This document shows positions 5,907 through 12,660 of a stretch of 14,036 nucleotides of DNA, one piece after another; within the stretch, counting starts at the first letter, position 1, and every line of letters begins with the position of its first letter. This stretch comes from an uncultured Muribaculaceae bacterium (GTDB taxonomy: Bacteria > Bacteroidota > Bacteroidia > Bacteroidales > Muribaculaceae). The notes below the pieces were generated by a model. The model did not search any database. It was not told the origin of the DNA and saw only the letters and a program-made list of their open reading frames with translations. The position numbers were made by a program, and so were the translations under genes. The stretch is taken from NCBI GenBank assembly GCA_910584125.1, contig CAJTXU010000044.1, positions 1 to 14,036 of the forward strand. The letters run 5' to 3'.

Positions 5907-6710
5907 ATGGTACGCATCACCTATATATGGCACGACTGCTTCACGGTCGAGACGCCGGAGGCTTCGATTGTGTTCGACTACTGGCTCGACAGCGACGGCG
6001 AGCCGCGCGAACTGCCGCGGTTCCTGTCGTCGCTGCCGGCCTCGAAGCCGCTCTACGTCTTTGTCAGCCACGGACATAAGGACCATTTCAACCCGGCTGT
6101 CTTCGGATGGTCCGCGAAGTTCGACAGCGTCAGGTATGTTGTGAGCCGCGACGTGATGAAGCGTATCCGGCATGTCGTGAGCGAGACCTCGGTCTATTCG
6201 GGCCCGAAGGTGCCGGCGTCGGCGGTGACCGCGCTCGGCCCGGGAGACTCGTGGCGAGACGACACGCTGGAGGTCAGGGCGTTCCCATCGACCGACATCG
6301 GCGACTCCTTCTGGATTGACTGCGGCGGGGTGACGCTCTTCCATGCCGGCGACCTCAACGCATGGACGTGGCGCGACGAGTCTGACGAGCGCGAGATAGC
6401 CAAGGCGCTGGGCGACTACCGCGCCTGTCTGCGCGACATAGAGGCCTCGGTGGGCGGCCGCCGCATCGACTTTTGTTTCTTTCCGGTCGACTCGCGCATC
6501 GGCAGCGGGTATGCCGAAGGCGCGTCGATGTTCGTGCGCCGTTTCGACGTCGCCAACTTCTTCCCGATGCACTTCGCCCTCGGCGACGCCGAAGAGCGCG
6601 AGCGGCGCCGCAGTGACGCCCTGCGTTTCGAAAGATACGCCTGCACGGAGCGCGGACGATACATCCCGCTCGCCATCCCCGGCGTCTCGATGCTCGACTG
6701 CGGCGTATAA
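5907..6710 (+). CDS. Metallo-beta-lactamase-fold hydrolase (UlaG-like)
   Basis: The 267-residue cytoplasmic protein has the metal-binding HGHKDH (His55, His57, Asp59, His60), a second site HAGD (His146, Asp149) and a late His in FPMHF (His222). Together these form the two-metal site of the metallo-beta-lactamase superfamily. The opening YIWHDCFTVETPEASIVFD resembles the compact UlaG/L-ascorbate-6-phosphate lactonase-like branch. Members of this branch hydrolyse esters, lactones or phosphodiesters, and the substrate here is open. There is no signal peptide, so it is not a secreted beta-lactamase. It follows the nitroreductase by 10 bp and is probably co-transcribed with it. No terminator with a T run is seen in the 219 bp after it. 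Confidence 0.85.
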   Translation: MVRITYIWHDCFTVETPEASIVFDYWLDSDGEPRELPRFLSSLPASKPLYVFVSHGHKDHFNPAVFGWSAKFDSVRYVVSRDVMKRIRHVVSETSVYSGPKVPASAVTALGPGDSWRDDTLEVRAFPSTDIGDSFWIDCGGVTLFHAGDLNAWTWRDESDEREIAKALGDYRACLRDIEASVGGRRIDFCFFPVDSRIGSGYAEGASMFVRRFDVANFFPMHFALGDAEERERRRSDALRFERYACTERGRYIPLAIPGVSMLDCGV

Positions 6711-6832
6711 CGCGAGCTGCGGGCCGAAATGTGAAAATAATCGCGAAGACGGCCATAATTGTAAAAAATGCTAAAAAATTCAGCGATTTACGTGGATGAT
6801 TTCAATCTGAGGCTGTTATTATAGCATAGATG

Positions 6833-6873
6833 GATCTTTTAGAGATCTGGACCATTGGGAGAGCAATTCTCCC
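6833..6873 (+). other. Two hairpins in the region before the first ECF sigma gene
   Basis: GATCT at 6833-6837 pairs with AGATC at 6843-6847 (5-base loop), and GGGAGA at 6857-6862 pairs with TCTCCC at 6868-6873 (5-base loop). GGATCT recurs at 6892-6897. The 219 bp between 6711 and 6929 has no gene and no clear TTTG/TAnnTTTG promoter, unlike the region before the second ECF gene. The hairpins could be leader structures or an operator; neither is shown. Confidence 0.4.
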
Positions 6874-6929
6874 CTGACAACAGATTATAAAGGATCTGAA
6901 GAACATTAACTTCTTAAGATTCCACTACT

Positions 6930-7436
6930 ATGGCTGAGAAACAACAATTCAAACAGAGACTGTTAAGCCTTCAGGGCAATCTCTACAACTTCGCGTGCCA
7001 GCTGACCGCCAACCGCGAGGCGGCGCAGGATCTCGTGCAGGACACCACGCTCAAGGTCCTCGACAACGAGGAGAAGTATGTTGACAACGTCAACTTCAAG
7101 GGATGGGTGTTCACGATAATGCGCAACATCTTCATCAACAACTATCGTCGTCAGGTGCGTTCGGCCACGGTGATCGACACCACCGAAGACCTCTATCACC
7201 TCAATCTGTCGCAGGAGTCGGGGCTTTCGACGCCGGAGGGCTCGTATGCGGCCAAGGAGATTTCGGTGGCCATCAACGCCTTCTCCAAGGAATACAAGGT
7301 GCCGTTCACTATGTATCTCGCGGGCTACAAATACAGCGAGATCGCCGAGAAGATGCGTCTGCCGCTCGGCACGGTCAAGAGCCGCATCTTCTTTGCCCGC
7401 AGGCGTCTGCAGGGCCTTCTGAAAGATTACAGATGA
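6930..7436 (+). CDS. ECF-type RNA polymerase sigma factor, copy 1
   Basis: The 168-residue protein has only regions sigma-2 and sigma-4, as in ECF sigma factors. Region 2 (about residues 15-80) includes AAQDLVQDTTLKVLDN and FKGWVFTIMRNIFINNYRR, which carry the core-binding and -10-recognition helices. Region 4 (about 110-165) ends in a helix-turn-helix YSEIAEKMRLPLGTVKSRI that reads the -35 region. It is 61 percent identical to the sigma factor at 12661-13167 (103 of 168 positions, no gaps, hand count). No anti-sigma gene lies next to it; the gene stands alone between the hydrolase and a strong terminator. The ATG at 6930 gives the same length as its paralogue, which supports the start. Its target promoters are unknown. 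Confidence 0.9.
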   Translation: MAEKQQFKQRLLSLQGNLYNFACQLTANREAAQDLVQDTTLKVLDNEEKYVDNVNFKGWVFTIMRNIFINNYRRQVRSATVIDTTEDLYHLNLSQESGLSTPEGSYAAKEISVAINAFSKEYKVPFTMYLAGYKYSEIAEKMRLPLGTVKSRIFFARRRLQGLLKDYR

Positions 7437-7507
7437 CCGCCGCCGCGCCCGTGCGCGTGCCCACAAGGCGCATCATGCCTTGAATTCTCAGCCTAAGGAT
7501 ATCACCG

Positions 7508-7542
7508 GAGGCATGCCGTCGCGGCATGCCTCTGTTTTTTTT
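7508..7542 (+). terminator. Strong rho-independent terminator after ECF copy 1
   Basis: GAGGCATGCCG at 7508-7518 pairs perfectly with CGGCATGCCTC at 7522-7532 around a TCG loop, followed by TG and a run of eight T. A smaller hairpin (CAAGGC at 7464-7469 with GCCTTG at 7477-7482) lies between the sigma stop codon and this terminator. Confidence 0.92.
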
Positions 7543-7595
7543 GTCGGCATCGGGGGCGCGCGGTCTTAAAATCTGTGAAAAAAGCGGGTTGACGG

Positions 7596-7625
7596 TTTGC
7601 ATCTCGCTATTTTTTGTTAACTTTG
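7596..7625 (+). promoter_or_regulatory. Bacteroidota promoter of the division/envelope block
   Basis: TTTG at 7596-7599 and TAACTTTG at 7618-7625 are 18 bp apart. The leader to the ATG at 7699 is about 65 bases. Its ends can pair (TTGAAGC at 7630-7636 with GCTTCAA at 7684-7690), enclosing a GC-rich stretch. Confidence 0.78.
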
Positions 7626-7698
7626 CAAGTTGAAGCGGCAGGCATCAGGCCCCGGCATGGCCGAGGCTCCCGGACCGCGTTCTGCTTCAAGCGAATAT

Positions 7699-8010
7699 AT
7701 GAGCAAGAAAATCAAGAAACTCAACTTCTGGGTGCGCCGGCGGTCACACTTCGCGGTGATAGCCATCGGCGCGCTGGTGATCGCCATGCTGTTTCTGAAC
7801 GAAGACGCCTCATGGGAGCATAATATGGAATACCAGAACCGTATCAAGGCCCTCAACGAGGAGATAAAGGTGTGTCGCGACTCGGCCGAGTATTATAGGC
7901 AGCAGCGTGAGAAACTGCTCACGGGCACCGAGGAGCTCGAGCAGATAGCGCGCGAGGAATACCGCATGCAGAAGCCGACGGAAGACGTTTTCATAATAAA
8001 GCAGAGATGA
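7699..8010 (+). CDS. Septum formation initiator family protein (DivIC/FtsB-like)
   Basis: The 103-residue protein has the DivIC/FtsB layout. It has a short basic cytoplasmic start (MSKKIKKLNFWVRRRSH), one membrane helix (about residues 18-34), a coiled coil (about 42-75) outside the membrane and the conserved C-terminal block EQIAREEYRMQKPTEDVF (81-98). Such proteins join FtsL and FtsQ/DivIB in the divisome that activates septal wall synthesis. The frame is open back to a TTG at 7630, but that lies at the expected transcription start and would add an unlikely Pro/Ala/Gly-rich head. The ATG at 7699 is therefore chosen. It is the first gene after the 7596-7625 promoter and overlaps the next gene by 4 bases (ATGA), suggesting translational coupling. 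Confidence 0.88.
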   Translation: MSKKIKKLNFWVRRRSHFAVIAIGALVIAMLFLNEDASWEHNMEYQNRIKALNEEIKVCRDSAEYYRQQREKLLTGTEELEQIAREEYRMQKPTEDVFIIKQR

Positions 8011-8501
8011 AAGGCAGGAAGAATACACACGACGCGGTGCCGCCGGCACCCGACCCGAAGCGCGAGCGCACGCGCAGGGCTATGGAGACATTGGCTACAT
8101 TCGGCCTGCTGCTTGTGGCGGCTGGCATAGCGGCGCCGTTCATAAACTTCGGCTCGGGCGTGTGGCTCGTGGTGTTCAAATGGCTTTATGCCGCCGGGGC
8201 CGTGGCCTATGCCGCCGCCCGGTTCACAGGGTCGCTCGGGCGCGACGAGAGTTTCCGCGTGCGCCGTATGCGCAGGCTCGAGTTCTGGGCCGGTGTGGCG
8301 TTCTGCATCGGCGCCTTCTTCTGGTTTTTCAACACGCGTTCGTTCGACGGCGAGACCCTGACATTCAGGATGCTCAACGAGACAATACTCTTCACTCTGG
8401 TTGGCGCTCTGATCCAGATCGTGGCGTCGTGGATGCTCTCTTCGCAGCTGCGCAAGGAGCAGGCGATGCGCGACGCGGCCTCGGACAAGGGAGGAAAATA
8501 G
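8007..8501 (+). CDS. Four-helix integral membrane protein of unknown function
   Basis: The 164-residue protein has a charged N-terminus (residues 1-27), then four predicted membrane helices at about 28-47, 51-71, 92-108 and 124-144, and a charged C-terminus ending DKGGK. An Arg-rich loop (VRRMRRLEFW, about 84-94) joins the two pairs of helices, and FINFGSG follows the first helix. I do not recognise a characterised family. The start ATG overlaps the stop of the division gene (ATGA), and coaX starts 12 bp after its end, so it is clearly in the same transcript. A link to division or to the envelope is suggested by position only. Confidence 0.82.
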   Translation: MKGRKNTHDAVPPAPDPKRERTRRAMETLATFGLLLVAAGIAAPFINFGSGVWLVVFKWLYAAGAVAYAAARFTGSLGRDESFRVRRMRRLEFWAGVAFCIGAFFWFFNTRSFDGETLTFRMLNETILFTLVGALIQIVASWMLSSQLRKEQAMRDAASDKGGK

Positions 8502-8513
8502 AAACGCTGCGTT

Positions 8514-9272
8514 TTGGGAACATCCACGATACTGACGATCGATATAGGCAACACGGCGCTGAAGGCCGCCGTCTACGAGGGCGAGCGGCTCGTGCAGTCG
8601 GTGGTGAGCGGGGTGGTGAGCCCCGAGGTGCCCGAGGCTCTGATGACGTGCAACACGTTCGATGGCATCGCCTACTGCTGTGTCGGCGATGACTCGGCCG
8701 GAGTTGGGGAGTCGTTGCGCGGATACGGTCTGCCGTTTCTGAAGCTCGACGCCGGGACGCCTCTACCGATAGAGGTCGATTACGATTCTCGCGGGTCGCT
8801 CGGAGTCGACAGGGTAGCGGCTGCCGTGGGTGTCGCCTCGCCAGGCGAGGCGGTGCTTGTGGCCGATGCCGGCACGGCCGTGACGATTGACCTTGTGGCC
8901 GACGGGCATTTCAGGGGCGGCAACATCTCGCCGGGGCTCAAGCTGAGGTTCAGGTCGTTGAACGCCTTCACCAGTCGGCTTCCGCTCGTCGGGGCCGAAG
9001 GCGAGCTGCCCGTGTGGGGACACGACACGACGACGGCCATCAGGGCCGGAGTGGTGCGCGGTCTCGTGGCCGAGCTCCGCGCCGCTTTCGAAGCCGCCGC
9101 GGCCGGTCACGACGCGCTGAGGATGACGCTCACCGGAGGCGACGCCGAGATTCTGGCTCCGCTTCTATCGCAGGCCGGCGTACCGGTGTCGGTCGATTCG
9201 CAGGCCGTGGGCCGCGGACTCGTCAGGATATTTGAATATAACAAACAATTGGATCAACGCCTGCAAGGCTGA
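8514..9272 (+). CDS. coaX: Type III pantothenate kinase (TTG start)
   Basis: CoaX phosphorylates pantothenate in the first step of CoA synthesis. It belongs to the ASKHA (acetate kinase/Hsp70/actin) fold and is not related to CoaA. The 252-residue protein shows the phosphate loop TIDIGNTALK (residues 8-17, with Asp10), GVDR (97-100), ADAGTAVTID (117-126) and GGNISPGL (135-142), which are hallmark motifs. It lacks a membrane segment. The start must be TTG at 8514: the frame is closed by TAG at 8499-8501, no ATG or GTG lies between, and any later start would cut the first strand before Asp10. The spacing to neighbours is small (12 and 15 bp), placing it inside the operon that starts at 7699. 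Confidence 0.93.
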   Translation: MGTSTILTIDIGNTALKAAVYEGERLVQSVVSGVVSPEVPEALMTCNTFDGIAYCCVGDDSAGVGESLRGYGLPFLKLDAGTPLPIEVDYDSRGSLGVDRVAAAVGVASPGEAVLVADAGTAVTIDLVADGHFRGGNISPGLKLRFRSLNAFTSRLPLVGAEGELPVWGHDTTTAIRAGVVRGLVAELRAAFEAAAAGHDALRMTLTGGDAEILAPLLSQAGVPVSVDSQAVGRGLVRIFEYNKQLDQRLQG

Positions 9273-9287
9273 TCCGCACTACTTCAT

Positions 9288-10541
9288 ATGAATAGACTCA
9301 AGCTGATTTTCGCTATCGTGCTGCTCGCCGCCGTGCCGGCGCTGGCACAGGTGCAGACACCTTATTCAATGTACGGTTACGGCATATTGGGCGACCGCGC
9401 CACGTCGATGCAACGCCAGATGGGCGGCGTGGGATATGCCATGAACTCCGGCCGTCAGATCAACGTGATGAACCCCGCCTCTTACGCGGCCATAGACTCG
9501 CTGACGTTCCTGTTCGACATGGGCGCCGACCTGTCGTTGATCTGGAGCGAGGAGGGGAGCGCCAAGGAGCACGCCACGGGCGGCGGTCTCGACTACATCA
9601 CGATGCAGTTCCCGATCTGCAAGTTCATGGGAGGCTCGGTCGGCCTGCTGCCTTACAGTTCGGTGGGATATGCGTTCGGCAACGACATCGCGCACGGCAC
9701 GATGGAGAACCAGGGCTCGGGCGGCATCAACGAGCTTTATCTCGGCGTGGCCGGCAAGGTGGGCGGCTTCTCGATCGGAGCCAACATAAGCTATAACTTC
9801 GGCAACATCGTCAACGACGTGTTCGCCAATCCGTCATCGGGTAGCACTAAGTTCGAGCATGTCATGAAGATACGCGACTGGAACGTCGTGATCGGCGCCC
9901 AGTATTCGGGTCGTTTCACGCGCTTCGACCGCTTTGTGGTGGGCGCCACGTATTCTCCTAAGAAGACGCTGCTCGGACGTTCGTTCGCAACTATCCAGGA
10001 GCTGACACAGGAGTCGGTGCCGACACAGGTGGCCGAGATGAGCCTGAAAGGCAATTACTACACACCCAACTCGATAGGCGCCGGAATCAGCTATACCCAC
10101 GAGCGCACGAGCCGGCTCAACATCGAGTTCGACTACACGTGGCAGGGCTGGAAGGATGCGAAATACTCGCCGCTATACGCCACCGACAAGCCCGATGTCG
10201 TTGTGTTCCAGGGGATGGACTTCAACAACCGCAGCCGGTATGCGCTCGGAGCGGAGTTCGTGCCGAAGATCCGAGGCGGCTACGGCCAGCGCATGGCCTA
10301 TCGTCTCGGGGCATACTACACCGACGACTATCTCAATATCCAGGGCAACGGAGTCCGCGAATATGGAGTGACGGCCGGTTTCGGTTTCCCGACGCCCGAG
10401 GGCAAGACGGTGATCAATCTCGGTCTCGAATGGAAGATGCGTCAGGCGCATCCGCAGACGCTGCTAAAGGAGAATTACCTCAACGTCACCCTCGGCATCA
10501 ACTTCAACGAGGTGTGGTTCTTCAAGCGTAAGATCCGCTGA
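9288..10541 (+). CDS. Outer-membrane beta-barrel protein (FadL/PorV-like type)
   Basis: The 417-residue protein starts with a clear signal peptide (MNRLKLIFAIVLLAAVPALA, cleavage likely before Gln21). The mature part begins QVQTPYSMYGYGILGD and has many alternating Gly/aromatic beta strands, as in outer-membrane barrels. The motif NVMNPASYAAIDSLTF (about residues 59-74) is typical of Bacteroidota FadL- or PorV-like barrels. The last strand ends NVTLGINFNEVWFFKRKIR, with aromatic residues near the C-terminus. The ligand is unknown. It could transport hydrophobic compounds or serve as a structural outer-membrane protein; which of these is not readable. It lies between coaX and lptC in one transcript, consistent with outer-membrane assembly. 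Confidence 0.8.
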   Translation: MNRLKLIFAIVLLAAVPALAQVQTPYSMYGYGILGDRATSMQRQMGGVGYAMNSGRQINVMNPASYAAIDSLTFLFDMGADLSLIWSEEGSAKEHATGGGLDYITMQFPICKFMGGSVGLLPYSSVGYAFGNDIAHGTMENQGSGGINELYLGVAGKVGGFSIGANISYNFGNIVNDVFANPSSGSTKFEHVMKIRDWNVVIGAQYSGRFTRFDRFVVGATYSPKKTLLGRSFATIQELTQESVPTQVAEMSLKGNYYTPNSIGAGISYTHERTSRLNIEFDYTWQGWKDAKYSPLYATDKPDVVVFQGMDFNNRSRYALGAEFVPKIRGGYGQRMAYRLGAYYTDDYLNIQGNGVREYGVTAGFGFPTPEGKTVINLGLEWKMRQAHPQTLLKENYLNVTLGINFNEVWFFKRKIR

Positions 10542-10560
10542 CACGCGCGGAGCGAAGCCG

Positions 10561-11184
10561 ATGAGAAAGTCCGCGTTCCTGATGGTCACGATGCTGCTGC
10601 TCCTTGTGGCGGTCACCGCATGCCGCGACGAGGCGAAGGTGGACGTGGCGTCGAAGGTCAATCCCAAGGGAATGCCGATGATGACGACGCGCAACGTCGC
10701 GACCTTCATCTCCGACTCCGGCGTCGTGCAGTATAAGATTGTGGCGCCGCTGTGGACGGTGTTCGAGGAGGTCGACACTCCTTACTGGTCGTTCCCCAAG
10801 GGGCTGTATCTTCAGAAATACGATCCTTATTTTCACGTCGTGGCAACTGTGGCGGCCGACTCGGCGAGATTTTTCTCCAAGCTGAAGATCTGGCGTCTCG
10901 ACGGCCATGTAGAGATGACGAAGGCTCCGAAAGACCTTTTCCAGACCTCGCAGCTTTTCTGGGACCAGCGGAAGGGAAAGATCTACAGTGATTCGTTTAT
11001 ACATATAGAGACCGAGACGCACGTGCTTGAGGGGCTGGGCTTCGAGAGCGACGACCGTCTCACGTCCTACCGTGTGGTTAAGCCGCAGGGCATCTTCCCG
11101 GTCAACCGCCAGGATTTCTCTTCAGGATCTCCGGCGCCCGGCCAGGCGCCCGCGCCCGCCCCGTCCCCAACCCCTAAACTTTAA
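10561..11184 (+). CDS. lptC: LPS export protein LptC, lipoprotein form
   Basis: LptC passes lipopolysaccharide from the LptBFG transporter to the periplasmic LptA bridge. The 207-residue protein has a lipobox VTAC with Cys21 after a hydrophobic segment (about residues 5-20), so it is probably lipid-anchored rather than held by a membrane helix as in E. coli. The LptC/OstA-like beta-jellyroll covers about residues 38-180, with stretches such as ATFISDSGVVQYKIVAP, VAADSARFF and IHIETETHVLEGLGFESDD. An unusual Pro/Ala/Ser-rich tail (about 186-207) ends the protein. The gene follows the barrel protein by 19 bp. Its stop codon lies in a short TAAACTT repeat. Confidence 0.87.
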   Translation: MRKSAFLMVTMLLLLVAVTACRDEAKVDVASKVNPKGMPMMTTRNVATFISDSGVVQYKIVAPLWTVFEEVDTPYWSFPKGLYLQKYDPYFHVVATVAADSARFFSKLKIWRLDGHVEMTKAPKDLFQTSQLFWDQRKGKIYSDSFIHIETETHVLEGLGFESDDRLTSYRVVKPQGIFPVNRQDFSSGSPAPGQAPAPAPSPTPKL

Positions 11185-11201
11185 ACTTTAAACTGTAAAC
11201 T
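11175..11201 (+). repeat. Four units of a 7-bp repeat (TAAACTT) across the lptC-transporter junction
   Basis: TAAACTT occurs at 11175-11181 and 11182-11188, then TAAACTG at 11189-11195 and TAAACT from 11196. The second unit supplies the lptC stop codon, and the fourth supplies the in-frame stop just before the TTG start of the next gene. Confidence 0.85.
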
Positions 11202-11204
11202 CCT

Positions 11205-12494
11205 TTGGAACTCCCGTTAAGTCTTGCAATAGTCATCACCGTGGTGGCCATCATTTTCTCCGGCCTCTTCTCCGGCTCGGAGATAGCGTTCGTGCAGTCG
11301 AGCAAGGTGCGTCGCGAGATCGACGCCACGCGCGGTGGAATCGTCAACGCGATTCTGCGGCTCTTCAGCCGCCACGAGGATATGTTCATCTCGACGTTGC
11401 TCGTGGGCAACAATGTCGTGCTTGTCATCTACGGTATAGCCTTCTCGGCGCTGATCAACCCTGTGCTCGAGGAGTGGTTCAACAACAGCGAGGCCCTCGT
11501 GCTGATATCCAATACGTTGCTCTCCACGGGCATCATACTCATCACGGGCGAGTTCCTGCCCAAGACGTCGTTCCGCATCAATCCCAACTTCATGATGCGG
11601 CTTCTGGCCCTGCCGCTCTATCTGCTTTATCTCATATTCTATCCGGTGTCGCTTCTGGTGTCGGGCATCTCCAAGGGGCTCATGAAGCTTGCCGGCATCA
11701 AGTCGGATCCCGCAGGCTCGCAGCTTCTCACCATGGACGAGCTCGACGACTACATACAGCAGTCGATAGAAGACAACACAGGTCGTCAGGAGGTTGAGAA
11801 CGAGGTCAAGATCTTCCGCAAGGCCATCGACTTCAAGGACACGCAGATAGTCGACTGCATGACGCCGCGCAACGAGGTGGTGGCCGTGCCGCTCGAAGGC
11901 ACGTCGCGCCAGACCCTCACCGACCTCTTCATCAGGACCGGACTCTCCAAGATCGTAGTCTATCGTGAGGATATCGACGACGTCGTCGGATACATCCATA
12001 TCTCCGAGCTCTTCAACTGCGACGCTGACTGGACGCTGAAAATCAAGAAGGTGATGTTCACCCCCGAGACGATGCTCGCCAACAAGATGATGCGCCGCAT
12101 GCTGGCCGAGAAGAAGTCGATGGCCATAGTGGTCGACGAGTTCGGGGGCATGGCCGGCCTGGTCACGCTCGAGGACATGGTGGAGGAGATATTCGGCGAG
12201 ATCGAGGACGAGCATGACCGCAAGCGCATCGTGGCCCGCAGGATTGGAGTGGACTCATTCATCTTCTCAGGCCGCGCCGAGATTTCGGCCATTAACGAGG
12301 AGTTCGGCCTCAACATCCGCGAGAGCGAGCAATATCACACCATCGCCGGCTACATCCTCGACAGCCTCGAGGCCCTGCCCCGCGAGGGCGACGTGTTCGA
12401 CATCGCCAATCTGAAGTTCACCGTCAAGAAAATGTCGACCACCCGCATCGAACTCCTCAAAGTGGAGAAAATCAACGGTCAACAGGCGGGATAA
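11205..12494 (+). CDS. CNNM/CBS/CorC-domain membrane protein (GldE/hemolysin family, TTG start)
   Basis: The 429-residue protein has the three-part layout of CorC/HlyC-type proteins. An N-terminal CNNM (DUF21) membrane domain (about residues 1-165) carries GLFSGSEIAF and GEFLPK. A CBS pair (about 215-340) contains DCMTPRNEVVAVP and the hallmark VVDEFGGMAGLVTLEDMVEE (about 313-332). A C-terminal CorC_HlyC domain covers about 345-425. Relatives are linked to magnesium or cobalt efflux; in gliding Bacteroidota the name GldE is used, but gliding is not implied here. The start must be TTG at 11205, because an in-frame TAA lies at 11196-11198 and later starts would remove the first helix. It lies 20 bp after lptC and ends the collinear block. 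Confidence 0.9.
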   Translation: MELPLSLAIVITVVAIIFSGLFSGSEIAFVQSSKVRREIDATRGGIVNAILRLFSRHEDMFISTLLVGNNVVLVIYGIAFSALINPVLEEWFNNSEALVLISNTLLSTGIILITGEFLPKTSFRINPNFMMRLLALPLYLLYLIFYPVSLLVSGISKGLMKLAGIKSDPAGSQLLTMDELDDYIQQSIEDNTGRQEVENEVKIFRKAIDFKDTQIVDCMTPRNEVVAVPLEGTSRQTLTDLFIRTGLSKIVVYREDIDDVVGYIHISELFNCDADWTLKIKKVMFTPETMLANKMMRRMLAEKKSMAIVVDEFGGMAGLVTLEDMVEEIFGEIEDEHDRKRIVARRIGVDSFIFSGRAEISAINEEFGLNIRESEQYHTIAGYILDSLEALPREGDVFDIANLKFTVKKMSTTRIELLKVEKINGQQAG

Positions 12495-12556
12495 TGCCTT
12501 GATTGAGGCCCTTATGTGGAAAAATCAACGGGAATCATAAAAAATCGGCGAAAAAA

Positions 12557-12588
12557 TTTGCACTGTTCAGAAATTTATGGTATCTTTG
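12557..12588 (+). promoter_or_regulatory. Bacteroidota promoter of ECF copy 2, with a G-free leader
   Basis: TTTG at 12557-12560 and TATCTTTG at 12581-12588 are 20 bp apart, an ideal match. The leader to the ATG at 12661 is about 65 bases. From 12613 to 12660 it has no G at all and is rich in A and C, so it contains no Shine-Dalgarno site and should stay unfolded. Confidence 0.8.
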
Positions 12589-12660
12589 GACTCAAAATGA
12601 GATAAACAACAGACAAAACAACCAACAAAACCCAAAACACACACACAATTCCTTAATTTA

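Noticed and set aside
5589..6572. Long minus-strand open frame (327 codons) opposite the nitroreductase and hydrolase genes
   Set aside because: The encoded protein is Arg-rich and low in sense, while the plus strand holds two clear enzyme families. GC-rich codon use leaves the antisense frame free of stops.
7630..7698. N-terminal extension of the DivIC/FtsB-like protein from TTG 7630
   Set aside because: TTG 7630 lies at the expected transcription start and would add a low-complexity head; ATG 7699 gives the normal family layout.
11217..12215. Long minus-strand open frame (332 codons) opposite the CNNM/CBS/CorC gene
   Set aside because: It is antisense to a well-recognised gene and its protein is His/Glu/Arg-rich without any domain; a codon-bias shadow.
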